From: an uncultured Pelagibacteraceae bacterium
GTDB taxonomy: Bacteria > Pseudomonadota > Alphaproteobacteria > Pelagibacterales > Pelagibacteraceae
Length of the DNA stretch: 64,000 nt
Reading direction: 5' to 3'
NCBI GenBank assembly: GCA_902580335.1
Contig: CACHKE010000005.1
Location: 1-64,000, forward strand
The notes beneath the pieces were generated by a model that did no database searches, had not been told where the DNA came from, and saw only the letters and a program-made list of their open reading frames with translations. This document shows, one piece after another, positions 10,847 to 20,728 of the stretch (position 1 is its first letter; the number at the start of each line of letters is the position of its first letter). Position numbers and translations under genes: made by a program.

Positions 10847-12667
10847 TTATTCAACGGTTACTGATTTAGCTAAATTTCTGGGCTTATCTATATCAAATCC
10901 TTTTTTAAGAGCTGAATAATAAGCTAATTTTTGTAAAGGAATAGTTAAAAGAAAGGGTAAAAGGTCCTCATTAGCACTTTCAACTTCTATTTTTTCCCAA
11001 ATATTTTCTGAAACCACTTCATCACTACTTTTGTTGGTTACTAATAAAACTTTTGCTCCTCTTGCAATAACTTCCTGCATATTAGAAATAGTTTTTTTAT
11101 AATAATTGTCTCTCGGTGCTAACACAACAACTGGCATTCCTTCTTCGATAAGAGCAAGCGGTCCATGTTTCATTTCACCAGCTGGATAGCCTTCGGCATG
11201 GATATAAGACAGTTCTTTTAATTTTAACGCACCTTCTAATGCTATCGGAAAAGAAAAACCTCTTCCTAAAAACATTGAACCTTTAGCCTCATTAAAAGTA
11301 TTAGATATTGTCTGTATCTTATTATCGGTCAATAAAGTCTTTTCTGCTAATTTTGGGAGAGATTTAAGGTCTTTAAGTTTTTCATTAAATAACTCTTTTT
11401 TTAAATCTTTTCTTAATAATCCAATTTTTAAAGCTAAAATGTACAATATAAGTATTTGACCCAAAAAGGCTTTGGTAGATGCAACACCTATCTCAGTCCC
11501 ACAATGTATTGGTAAAACAAATTTAGAGTCTCTAGCAATCGAACTCTCAATTACATTTACAACTGCGCATGTTTTCATATCATTTTGATTACATAAATCT
11601 AATGCTGCATAAGTATCTGCTGTCTCACCAGATTGAGATACAAATATATATAAAGTTTCTTTCTTTAATCTGTTTTTTCTATATCTAAACTCTGACGCAA
11701 TATCTACATTAACATCTAATGAGGTTAATTCTTCGAACCAGTATTTTGCAAGTAGACATGAATGATAAGCTGTTCCACAACCAATAAGAGTTACTGAGGA
11801 AATTTCATTTGTTTTCCAAGGAAAATTATAAATGTTTATATCATTATTTAATGTATCTACATATTCATTAATTCCATTTTTTAACGTTGTAGGTTGTTCC
11901 TCAATTTCTTTAGCCATGAAATGTTTGTAATCGCCCTTATCATATTTTTCATCTTCAAGAGATAATTCTAAAACTTTTTTATTAATTTTATCTCCATCCT
12001 CATTAAAAAAATCAACATGATCCTTTTTTATAATGCAGAATTCACCATCATTAAGATAAGTAATCTTATTTGTCATTGCTTTAAGTGCATATGAGTCTGA
12101 ACCTAAATAATTTTCATTTGGACCATACCCAACAGCTAACGGAGATCCTCTTCTGGCTCCAACAATTAAATCAGGTTGATCTTTAAATATTATACCTAGT
12201 GCAAAACTTCCATGTAAGGATTTGAGAGTTTTTTTGATTGAATTGATAATATTTTCAGTTTTTAAATTTTCTGTGATTAAATGGACAATCACCTCAGTAT
12301 CAGTTTGTGATTTAAATTTATGCCCTTTACCTACTAAAAATTTTTTTAGTAATGTAGAATTTTCAATAATTCCATTGTGAACTACTGAAACATTTTGAGA
12401 TGAGTGGGGATGAGCGTTAATACTATTAGGCAACCCATGTGTCGCCCAACGAACATGGCCTATACCAATGGTTCCTTCCATTTTTTGAACTAATAGATTA
12501 TTTTCTAAATTATCAACTCTCCCTTCAGATTTAACTTCGTTAATTTCGTTTTTTGAAAGTGTAGCTATGCCTGCTGAGTCATAACCTCTATATTCTAATT
12601 TTTTTAAAGAGCTGATAATTGTTGATGAAACAGGTCTATTACTATTTATTCCAATTATTCCACACAT
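10847..12667 (-). CDS. glmS: Glutamine-fructose-6-phosphate aminotransferase
   Basis: MCGIIGI N-terminal nucleophile, LEYRGYDSAGIA, VSQSGETADT, C-terminal KSVTVE. Confidence 0.97.
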   Translation of the reverse strand: MCGIIGINSNRPVSSTIISSLKKLEYRGYDSAGIATLSKNEINEVKSEGRVDNLENNLLVQKMEGTIGIGHVRWATHGLPNSINAHPHSSQNVSVVHNGIIENSTLLKKFLVGKGHKFKSQTDTEVIVHLITENLKTENIINSIKKTLKSLHGSFALGIIFKDQPDLIVGARRGSPLAVGYGPNENYLGSDSYALKAMTNKITYLNDGEFCIIKKDHVDFFNEDGDKINKKVLELSLEDEKYDKGDYKHFMAKEIEEQPTTLKNGINEYVDTLNNDINIYNFPWKTNEISSVTLIGCGTAYHSCLLAKYWFEELTSLDVNVDIASEFRYRKNRLKKETLYIFVSQSGETADTYAALDLCNQNDMKTCAVVNVIESSIARDSKFVLPIHCGTEIGVASTKAFLGQILILYILALKIGLLRKDLKKELFNEKLKDLKSLPKLAEKTLLTDNKIQTISNTFNEAKGSMFLGRGFSFPIALEGALKLKELSYIHAEGYPAGEMKHGPLALIEEGMPVVVLAPRDNYYKKTISNMQEVIARGAKVLLVTNKSSDEVVSENIWEKIEVESANEDLLPFLLTIPLQKLAYYSALKKGFDIDKPRNLAKSVTVE

Positions 12668-12669
12668 AA

Positions 12670-13293
12670 TTATTTAGATTTTCTTTTATAATTTTTTACC
12701 TCTAATTGTTGGCTTCTGGTGAGCGCTAGAGATTTTTTACTTACATTTCTAGTAATTACTGATCCTGCTCCAATTATACTATTTTCTGCAAGTGTTATTG
12801 GAGCTACTAAAGAAGAATTTGAACCAATAAAAACATTATCTTTTATTTGTGTTTTATTTTTTTTTAATCCATCATAATTACATGTGATGGTCCCCGCCCC
12901 AACATTAACTGATTTACCAATTGAAGTGTCACCAATGTAAGTTAAATGATTTACCTTAGATTTTTTTCCAAGAGTACTTTTTTTAATTTCAACAAAATTT
13001 CCAATCCTAGATCCCTCTTTTAAAATGGTACCAGGTCTTATTCTTGCATAGGGGCCTATTTCAACTTTATTTTCAATTTTACAATTCTCTAAATGGCTAA
13101 AAGATTTTATAGTTACATTATTTCCAATCTTCACTTTTGATCCTATAACTACATATGGTTCTATGGTCACATTTTTTCCAATTTTTGTATCTTTAGAAAA
13201 ATAAATTGTCTCTGGAGCTATCATATTTACTTTAGATTTTAAAAATTTATTTCTCAGTGAATTCTGTAACTTATATATCTGTAATTGTTTCAT
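12670..13293 (-). CDS. Stand-alone GlmU-type glucosamine-1-phosphate N-acetyltransferase (left-handed beta helix), no uridyltransferase domain
   Basis: 207 aa of hexapeptide repeats with GlmU C-domain signature HLTYIGDTSIGKSVNVGAGTITCNYDG; directly downstream of glmS. Confidence 0.85.
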   Translation of the reverse strand: MKQLQIYKLQNSLRNKFLKSKVNMIAPETIYFSKDTKIGKNVTIEPYVVIGSKVKIGNNVTIKSFSHLENCKIENKVEIGPYARIRPGTILKEGSRIGNFVEIKKSTLGKKSKVNHLTYIGDTSIGKSVNVGAGTITCNYDGLKKNKTQIKDNVFIGSNSSLVAPITLAENSIIGAGSVITRNVSKKSLALTRSQQLEVKNYKRKSK

Positions 13294-13364
13294 CTAGAAA
13301 ATTATTTATATTAAGTATATATCTTTCTTAATTCACAAAATATTTCTTAAAAATACTTTTAATT

Positions 13365-14048
13365 ATGAAACAAAATTTTACAATTCTTTTTGATTTAGAT
13401 GGTACTTTAGTGGATACAGCTCCCGACTTAATGAGGGCTCACAATCACGTGATGAGTAAATTTGGATATCCAACCAAGTCTACTGAAGAAATAAGAAACT
13501 TGGTGGGCCAGGGAGCCGGTGCAATGCTTGGTCGATCTATATGGGGTCAGGCTAAAAAAGAATTTGGAAAAGTCCAAGATGAAAAAATAAAAAAAGAAAT
13601 GGTTAAAGAATTTGTAGAGTATTACGGAAAAAATATTGTAAATGAAAGTAAATTAATTGATGGAGTTAAAGATTTTTTAATATGGTCGAAAGAAAAAAAA
13701 ATTTCAATGGGTGTTTGTACAAATAAACAAGAACATCTAGCAATCGATCTTTTAAAAAAAATTGGAATTTATGAATTTTTTGAATATGTAGCGGGTCACA
13801 ATACATTTGATTATTGTAAGCCTGATCCAAGACACTTAACATCTGTGGTTGAAATTTTAGATGGGGATCTTAAAAAAACTTTAATGATTGGCGATAGTGA
13901 AACAGATGCTAACGCGGCAAAGGCTGCGGGAATTCCAGTGATTTTACTTGAAGATGGATACACGGAAAAAAATACAACTGAAATTTACCATAATCACTTA
14001 ATAAAAGACTTCACAGGTATTGAAAAAATCGTAACAAAATATCTTTAA
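13365..14048 (+). CDS. gph: HAD-family phosphoglycolate phosphatase
   Basis: FDLDGTLVDTAPDL, GVCTNKQEHLA, KPDPRHL, MIGDSETDANAAKAAG. Confidence 0.9.
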   Translation: MKQNFTILFDLDGTLVDTAPDLMRAHNHVMSKFGYPTKSTEEIRNLVGQGAGAMLGRSIWGQAKKEFGKVQDEKIKKEMVKEFVEYYGKNIVNESKLIDGVKDFLIWSKEKKISMGVCTNKQEHLAIDLLKKIGIYEFFEYVAGHNTFDYCKPDPRHLTSVVEILDGDLKKTLMIGDSETDANAAKAAGIPVILLEDGYTEKNTTEIYHNHLIKDFTGIEKIVTKYL

Positions 14049-14099
14049 TATTGATTATTTTTTTTTAACTATTAGAACAGATTTCAATTAGGAGTTATT

Positions 14100-15602
14100 T
14101 TGATCATTCATAACGTAAAAGTTTTCCCATCTAAAGTACACTTACCCAAAAAAAAACAACTAGCTTGGAAAATCGCAGAAATTGCAAGTGATAATGCAAA
14201 GTTAAATAAAGAAGCGATAGAGATGGTGATTAATAGAATTATTGATAATGCTTCAGTCGCAATGGCTTCTTTAAATAGACGTCCAGTTATTTCATCTCGA
14301 GAAATGGCTTTAAAGCATTTAAGAAAAAATGGTGCAACATTATTTGGGGTCGATAGTAAGTTAAAATTTGATTGTGAGTGGGCAGCGTGGAGTAACGGAA
14401 CAGCTGTAAGAGAACTTGATTTTCATGACACATTTTTGGCAGCTGATTACAGTCATCCTGGTGATAATATTCCTCCCCTTATAAGCGTTGCACAACAAAA
14501 TAAAAAAAGCGGATTAGATCTTTTAAGAGGGATAATTACTGCGTATGAAGTTCAAGTTAATCTAGTAAAAGGAATTTGTTTACATAAACATAAAGTAGAC
14601 CACATTGCTCACTTAGGGCCAAGTGTTGCGGCTGGAATAGGATCGATGTTAAGACTAAATACAGAAACAATCTATCAAGCTGTCCAACAAGCTCTGCACA
14701 CAACTATTTCAACTAGACAATCTAGAAAAGGTGAAATCTCCAGTTGGAAAGCTTATGCTCCAGCACACGCTGGGAAACTTGCAATCGAAGCTGTAGATAG
14801 AGTTATGCGTGGTGAAGGTGCTCCAAGTCCAATTTATGAAGGTGAAGATAGTGTCATAGCAAGAATTTTAGATGGAAAAAAAGCTTTATATAAAGTTCCA
14901 CTTCCAAAAAAAAACGAAACTAAGAAAGCTATACTTGAAACTTATACAAAAGAATATTCTGCTGAATATCAATCTCAAGCATTAATTGATCTTGCAAAAA
15001 AACTTAAAAAGAAAATATCAAATCTAAATCAGGTAAAAAAGATTGATATTTATACCAGTCATCATACTCATTATGTGATTGGTACTGGTGCAAATGATCC
15101 TCAAAAAATGGATCCAAATGCAAGTAGAGAAACATTAGATCATTCAATAATGTATATATTTGCCGTTGCGTTAGAAGATGGTAGTTGGCATCATGTAAAA
15201 TCTTATTCGAAAGCTAGAGCAAAAAGAAGAAGTACAATTAAAATATGGAGATCAATCAAAACACATGAGGATAAAAAATGGACCAAAAGATATCATGATC
15301 CAAACCCCAGAAAAAAAGCTTTTGGTGCAAAAGTTATAATTACCCTTAAAAATGGAAGAAAAATTATCGAAGAACAAGGTGTTGCAGATGCTCATCCTTA
15401 TGGCTCAAGACCGTTTAATAGACAAAACTATATTAATAAATTTATAACACTTACTGAGGATATATTAGATAAAAAAGAAATTGAAAGATTTTTAAAGACA
15501 GTGCAAAACTTAAAAAAATTAAAGTCAGGTCAATTAGATAGATTGAATATTACTGTTAAAAAAAGCAAAATTAAACGAAATTTAAAAAAAGGAATTTTTT
15601 AA
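14100..15602 (+). CDS. prpD: 2-methylcitrate dehydratase (MmgE/PrpD family), TTG start
   Basis: 500 aa; [50 protein letters not shown]; followed by prpB and prpC. Confidence 0.93.
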   Translation: MIIHNVKVFPSKVHLPKKKQLAWKIAEIASDNAKLNKEAIEMVINRIIDNASVAMASLNRRPVISSREMALKHLRKNGATLFGVDSKLKFDCEWAAWSNGTAVRELDFHDTFLAADYSHPGDNIPPLISVAQQNKKSGLDLLRGIITAYEVQVNLVKGICLHKHKVDHIAHLGPSVAAGIGSMLRLNTETIYQAVQQALHTTISTRQSRKGEISSWKAYAPAHAGKLAIEAVDRVMRGEGAPSPIYEGEDSVIARILDGKKALYKVPLPKKNETKKAILETYTKEYSAEYQSQALIDLAKKLKKKISNLNQVKKIDIYTSHHTHYVIGTGANDPQKMDPNASRETLDHSIMYIFAVALEDGSWHHVKSYSKARAKRRSTIKIWRSIKTHEDKKWTKRYHDPNPRKKAFGAKVIITLKNGRKIIEEQGVADAHPYGSRPFNRQNYINKFITLTEDILDKKEIERFLKTVQNLKKLKSGQLDRLNITVKKSKIKRNLKKGIF

Positions 15603-16498
15603 TGCATTTTGTTGAAAAAGAACCAATAGAAAAAAGAAAAGATTTTACACAAAAATTAAAATCAAAAAAAATATTAAGAGTTCCTGGTGCTTATAATCCT
15701 TTAACAGCAAAATTGATTGAAGAGATTGGTTATGATGCTGTTTATGTTTCAGGAGGTGTTATGGCAAATGATCTTGGATTTCCAGATATTGGATTAACTA
15801 CATTGCAAGATGTTAGTACGAGGTCGTATTTAATCTCCAGAGTTACAAACCTTCCTACAATTGTGGATATAGATACAGGATTTAAATCATGTAAAGAAAC
15901 CATAGAAACTTTTGAAGAGTTTGGAATTACAGGGGTACATATAGAAGATCAAGTTGAAAGAAAAAGATGTGGACACCTAGATAATAAAGAATTGATATCC
16001 ACTGATACAATGGTGAAAAAAATAAAAGAATGTGTTTCAGCAAAAAAAGATGAAAATTTTAAAATTATTGCAAGATCCGATGCAAAAAGTGTGGAAGGAA
16101 TTGATAAAATGATCGAGAGATGTAAGGCGTATATCGATGCTGGAGCAGAAATTATTTTTCCCGAGGCGCTTCATGATGAAAAGGATTTTGAAAAAGTTAG
16201 AAAAAAGTTATCGAGTTATTTGTTAGCCAATATGACTGAGTTTGGAAAAACTAAGTTATTAAATTACAAACAACTGGAAGAACTGGGTTACAACATCGTT
16301 ATTTATCCTGTTACAACCCAAAGGTTAGCAATGAAAAATGTTGAGGATGGTTTGAGAGACATTTATGCAAATGGACATCAAAACAACATTATTGATAAAA
16401 TGCAAACTCGAAAACGATTATATGAACTTGTGGATTATGAGAAATATAATAGTTTGGATGAAAAAATTTATAACTTTAATACTGATGGTCACGAATAA
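15602..16498 (+). CDS. prpB: Methylisocitrate lyase
   Basis: PGAYNPLTAKLIEEIGYDAVYVSGG, DIDTGF, HIEDQVERKRCGHLDNKEL. Confidence 0.93.
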   Translation: MHFVEKEPIEKRKDFTQKLKSKKILRVPGAYNPLTAKLIEEIGYDAVYVSGGVMANDLGFPDIGLTTLQDVSTRSYLISRVTNLPTIVDIDTGFKSCKETIETFEEFGITGVHIEDQVERKRCGHLDNKELISTDTMVKKIKECVSAKKDENFKIIARSDAKSVEGIDKMIERCKAYIDAGAEIIFPEALHDEKDFEKVRKKLSSYLLANMTEFGKTKLLNYKQLEELGYNIVIYPVTTQRLAMKNVEDGLRDIYANGHQNNIIDKMQTRKRLYELVDYEKYNSLDEKIYNFNTDGHE

Positions 16499-17622
16499 TG
16501 AGTGATGATATTAAAAAAGGCTTATTAGGAATTGTCGTAGACGAAACAGAAGTCTCAAAAGTAATGCCTGAAATTAACTCTCTAACATATAGAGGTTATG
16601 CTGCTCAAGATCTTTGTGAATACTGCAGATTTGAGGAGGTTGCTTATCTCATTTTAAATAAAGACCTTCCAAACACTATTCAACTTAGAAAATTTGAAAA
16701 AGAAGAGAAGAACAATAGAGAGTTATCTAAAGATTTATATTCAGTTATAAAAAAAATGCCCAAAAAATCCCATCCTATGGATGTTGCCAGAACTGCCGTA
16801 AGTATTATGGGTTTAGAGGATAAAGAAACAACAGACTCTTCTCCTGAAGCAAATATGAGAAAAGCGATTAGAATCCTAGCGAAAACTCCAACTGCTTTAG
16901 CTGCATTCTACAGAATTAGAAAAGGGAAAAAAATTATCAAACCTAAAAAAAATTTAAATATAGCAGAAAACTTTTTTTATATGTGTTTTGGAAAAGTACC
17001 TCAAAAAGAAATAGTAAAAGCTTTTGATGTGTCTTTAATATTATATGCAGAGCATAGCTTTAACGTTTCAACTTTTACTGCAAGAACTATTACCAGCAGC
17101 TTATCTGACATTCATGGTGCAATTACTGGAGCAATCGCAAGTTTAAAAGGTCCATTACATGGAGGGGCTAATGAAGAAGTAATGCATATGATGAACAAAA
17201 TTAAGGATCCTAAAAACGCTCTTAAATGGATAAATTCTGCTTTAGATAAGAAAGAAGTTGTTATGGGTTTTGGACATAGAGTTTACAAAAGTGGAGACTC
17301 AAGAGTTCCTACAATGAGAAAATATTTTGCTAAAGTAGCAAAAATTAAAAAAGATAAAAAATTTGAAAAAATTTACGACATTGTTGAAAAAGTAATGATT
17401 GAGAGAAAAAACATCTATCCAAACGTGGATTATCCTACTGGACCGACTTATCACTTAATGGGTTTTGACACGGATTTCTTTACACCAATATTTGTTATTT
17501 CAAGAATCACTGGTTGGTCAGCGCATATAATGGAGCAACATGCTGCAAATAAATTGATCAGACCTCTTGCAAGTTACAAAGGTAACAAGCACAGAAAAGT
17601 TTTACAATTAAACCAAAGATAA
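16498..17622 (+). CDS. prpC: 2-methylcitrate synthase / citrate synthase family
   Basis: LTYRGYAAQDLCEYCRFEEVAYLIL, LYAEHSFNVSTFTAR, GPLHGGANEEV, GFGHRVYKSGDSR. Confidence 0.92.
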   Translation: MSDDIKKGLLGIVVDETEVSKVMPEINSLTYRGYAAQDLCEYCRFEEVAYLILNKDLPNTIQLRKFEKEEKNNRELSKDLYSVIKKMPKKSHPMDVARTAVSIMGLEDKETTDSSPEANMRKAIRILAKTPTALAAFYRIRKGKKIIKPKKNLNIAENFFYMCFGKVPQKEIVKAFDVSLILYAEHSFNVSTFTARTITSSLSDIHGAITGAIASLKGPLHGGANEEVMHMMNKIKDPKNALKWINSALDKKEVVMGFGHRVYKSGDSRVPTMRKYFAKVAKIKKDKKFEKIYDIVEKVMIERKNIYPNVDYPTGPTYHLMGFDTDFFTPIFVISRITGWSAHIMEQHAANKLIRPLASYKGNKHRKVLQLNQR

Positions 17623-18648
17623 TTAACTAAAAGCTTCGACCCAAGTTCCTTGTGTAGATGCTTTAGAATACTCGGTTGCACGACCCTCAAAGAAGTTCAT
17701 ATGCTCAACTGCATTTAACATTGTATCTAACCATCCAAGAGGATTTTTCTGTACATCATAAATTGGTTCCAAACCTAGTTGAACTAATCTTCTGTTACCA
17801 ATAAATCTAATATAATCTTTTACCTCTTTTGCAGTTAATCCTTCCATTGGACCCATTTCAAAAGCTAAATCTATAAAAGCATCTTCATGCTCAATGATAG
17901 TTCTACAAGCCTCATACAACTCTTTTTTTAATTTGGGTGTCCAGATTTCTGGATTCTCTTTAATGAATTCTTTAAAAATTCTAATCATAGAGTTGCAGTG
18001 AAGAGTTTCATCTCTTACAGACCAAGTAACTATTTGTCCCATTCCTTTCATTTTATTATGTCTTGGGAAATTCAAAAGGATCGCAAAGCTTGCAAATAGT
18101 TGTAATCCTTCAGTGAAAGCACTAAAGACCGCAACAGTCTTAGCAATATCCTCTTTTGAATTAACATTAAATCCTTGCATGTAATCATATTTGTCTTTCA
18201 TTTCTTTATACTTCATAAATGCAGAATATTCTGACTCTGGCATTCCAATAGTATCTAATAAATGAGAATAAGCAGCGACATGAACTGTTTCCATTGCAGC
18301 AAAAGCTGTCATCATCATTAAAACTTCAGTTGGTTTAAAAACAGTTGTGTAATGTCTCAAATAACAGTTATTGACTTCAACATCAGCTTGAGTAAAAAAT
18401 CTAAAGATTTGAGTTAAAAGATTTTTTTCAGGTTGTGATAAATTTTTCTGCCAATCTCTAACATCATCACCAAGTGGCACCTCCTCAGGTAACCAATGAA
18501 TTCTTTGTTGCGTTAACCAAGCGTCATAACACCAAGGATATCTAAATGGTTTGTAAACTGGATTTTCTACTAAAAGACCCATCTTTTTGGGTTGGATAAT
18601 TTCTTTTTTTTCTACTTTAATTTTCTCTGCTACTGACATGATAAACAC
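17623..18648 (-). CDS. nrdB: Class I ribonucleotide reductase beta subunit
   Basis: Metal ligand motifs METVHVAAYSHL, DETLHCN; likely start at internal Met (MSVAEK) near 18639; downstream of nrdA. Confidence 0.94.
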   Translation of the reverse strand: MFIMSVAEKIKVEKKEIIQPKKMGLLVENPVYKPFRYPWCYDAWLTQQRIHWLPEEVPLGDDVRDWQKNLSQPEKNLLTQIFRFFTQADVEVNNCYLRHYTTVFKPTEVLMMMTAFAAMETVHVAAYSHLLDTIGMPESEYSAFMKYKEMKDKYDYMQGFNVNSKEDIAKTVAVFSAFTEGLQLFASFAILLNFPRHNKMKGMGQIVTWSVRDETLHCNSMIRIFKEFIKENPEIWTPKLKKELYEACRTIIEHEDAFIDLAFEMGPMEGLTAKEVKDYIRFIGNRRLVQLGLEPIYDVQKNPLGWLDTMLNAVEHMNFFEGRATEYSKASTQGTWVEAFS

Positions 18649-20570
18649 TCCTCGTATTCTGGTTCCTCGTTAGTTTGTTGATTTTTAGATTTATATACAT
18701 TGGCTGTAATATCAGTTGATTGAGCATTATTGATATTTTCAGCTCTTTGAATTGATTTTGATCTACAGTAATAAAGGCTTTTCAAACCTTTTTTCCATGC
18801 ATCAAAATGAATTCTATGTAATTCTTTTTTATGAACGTCTGCTGGTAAAAACAAATTGACTGATTGTGCTTGAGAAATAAATGGTGTCCTATCACCACTC
18901 AACTCAATAATCCATTTTTGATTTAATTCAAAAGCAGTTTTAAAAACATCTTTTTCTAAATCAGTTAAAAAATCTAGATGCGAAACTGAACCTTGATTAG
19001 TAGTTATTGTTGACCATGTTTCATCATCATTCTTACCGTGACTTTCCAAAATCTCCTCAAGATATCTATTTCTTACATTGAAAGATCCTGACAAAGTTTT
19101 GTGAGTATAACTGTTAGCTGCAATAGGTTCTACTCCTGGCGATGCACCTCCGCAGATTATTGAAATAGATGCAGTTGGTGCTATTGCGGTCTTATTTGAA
19201 AATCTCTCTTTAAAACCATATTCTTCAGCATCTGGACATGCACCTCTTTCTTCGGCTAAATCTTTTGAGGCTAGATTTACCTTTTCATGAATATTTTTAA
19301 AAATCTTTTTATTCCATGACTTTGCCATAACAGACTCGAGTGGAATTCTTTTTTTCTGCAAGAAAGAATGGAAACCCATCACTCCTAGCCCAACACTTCT
19401 TTCTCTCTCAGCAGAGTATTTGGCATCTTTAAATTGCTCAGGGGCTTTGTTAATAAAATCAGATAAAACATTATCTAAAAATCTCATTACATCTCCAATC
19501 ATATCTGGATCATCTTTCCACTCATCATACTTTTCTAAATTTAATGAAGACAAACAACAAACAGCTGTTCTATCTCTTCCATCTTTATCGATACCAGTAG
19601 GTAAAGTTATTTCACTGCAAAGGTTTGAAGTTTTAACTGTAAGGTTTGCAAGCTTATGATGTTGCGGTATTTGTCTATTAACAGTATCGATGTAAATAAT
19701 GTAAGGTTCACCTGTTTCAATTCTTGCCGTTAATAATCTAATCCATAAATTTCTTGCAGATATAGTTTGTTGAATAGTTCCATCAGCTGGACTCTTTAGT
19801 GCCCATTGCTCATCATTTTCCACAGCCCGCATAAATGCATCCGAAACTAAAACACCGTGGTGTAAATTTAATGCTTTTCTGTTCGGATCACCACCTGTTG
19901 GTCTTCTCATTTCCATAAACTCTTCTATTTCAGGATGGTCAATTGGAAGATAACATGCTGCAGATCCTCTTCTTAATGAACCTTGGCTGATTGCCATAGT
20001 TAATGAATCCATAACTTTTATAAAAGGAATAATCCCAGAAGTTTTTCCAACTTTACCAATCTTCTCACCTATTGATCTTAAATTTCCCCAATAACTTCCT
20101 ATGCCTCCACCTTTTGCGGCTAACCAAACATTTTCACTCCAAAGATCTAGAATGCCACCTAAGCTATCTGATGCTTCATTTAAAAAACATGAAATTGGTA
20201 ATCCCCTTTTAGTTCCACCATTAGACAAAACAGGTGTAGCTGGCATGAACCAGAGATTACTTATATAATTATAAATTCTTTGCGCATGCAAATTATCGTC
20301 AGCATATGTGCTAGCTACTCTTGCAAATAAATCTTGAAAAGATTCATTGTGACCCAGATATCTATCTTTTAAAGTTGCCTTGCCAAAATCAGTTAAGTTT
20401 GCATCTTTTGATCGGTCAATTTTAATTATTATACCTTTATCATTTTGAAACAGCTCAGTTTCATTATTTAATGAGAATAAATCTGGTCTATTGTTTTTTT
20501 GGACTTCTTTGACTTCTGGGCTATATTCAGAGACAGCTTTCTTTAATGCCTGCGATAGTATTTTATTCAT
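18630..20570 (-). CDS. nrdA: Class I ribonucleotide reductase alpha subunit
   Basis: 646 aa; FMPATPVLSNGGT, NLCSEITLP, C-terminal redox pair ECLSCQ. Confidence 0.95.
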   Translation of the reverse strand: MNKILSQALKKAVSEYSPEVKEVQKNNRPDLFSLNNETELFQNDKGIIIKIDRSKDANLTDFGKATLKDRYLGHNESFQDLFARVASTYADDNLHAQRIYNYISNLWFMPATPVLSNGGTKRGLPISCFLNEASDSLGGILDLWSENVWLAAKGGGIGSYWGNLRSIGEKIGKVGKTSGIIPFIKVMDSLTMAISQGSLRRGSAACYLPIDHPEIEEFMEMRRPTGGDPNRKALNLHHGVLVSDAFMRAVENDEQWALKSPADGTIQQTISARNLWIRLLTARIETGEPYIIYIDTVNRQIPQHHKLANLTVKTSNLCSEITLPTGIDKDGRDRTAVCCLSSLNLEKYDEWKDDPDMIGDVMRFLDNVLSDFINKAPEQFKDAKYSAERERSVGLGVMGFHSFLQKKRIPLESVMAKSWNKKIFKNIHEKVNLASKDLAEERGACPDAEEYGFKERFSNKTAIAPTASISIICGGASPGVEPIAANSYTHKTLSGSFNVRNRYLEEILESHGKNDDETWSTITTNQGSVSHLDFLTDLEKDVFKTAFELNQKWIIELSGDRTPFISQAQSVNLFLPADVHKKELHRIHFDAWKKGLKSLYYCRSKSIQRAENINNAQSTDITANVYKSKNQQTNEEPEYEECLSCQ

Positions 20571-20603
20571 TTTTTGTTAATATATCTTGTTAATAAAGCG
20601 AAA

Positions 20604-20619
20604 ACAACTATATGTTGTG
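20604..20619 (-). promoter_or_regulatory. Candidate NrdR box upstream of nrdA
   Basis: Imperfect palindrome ACAACTATATGTTGTG close to the NrdR-box pattern; located 34 bp upstream of the nrdA start; a degenerate second element may lie at about 20638-20651. Confidence 0.55.
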
Positions 20620-20728
20620 TGCGCTTAGTGTTGATATACTAAATATTATGTAAATCAACAGAACATTTATAGAACAGTGAAAAAAAAATTCAACTATAAA
20701 AATGAAAAAAATGTAAGTAATTAACAGC

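Noticed and set aside
18630-18648. Apparent 19-bp overlap of nrdA and nrdB as a possible programmed frameshift
   Set aside because: An internal Met (MSVAEK) gives an ordinary short overlap; both frames are complete
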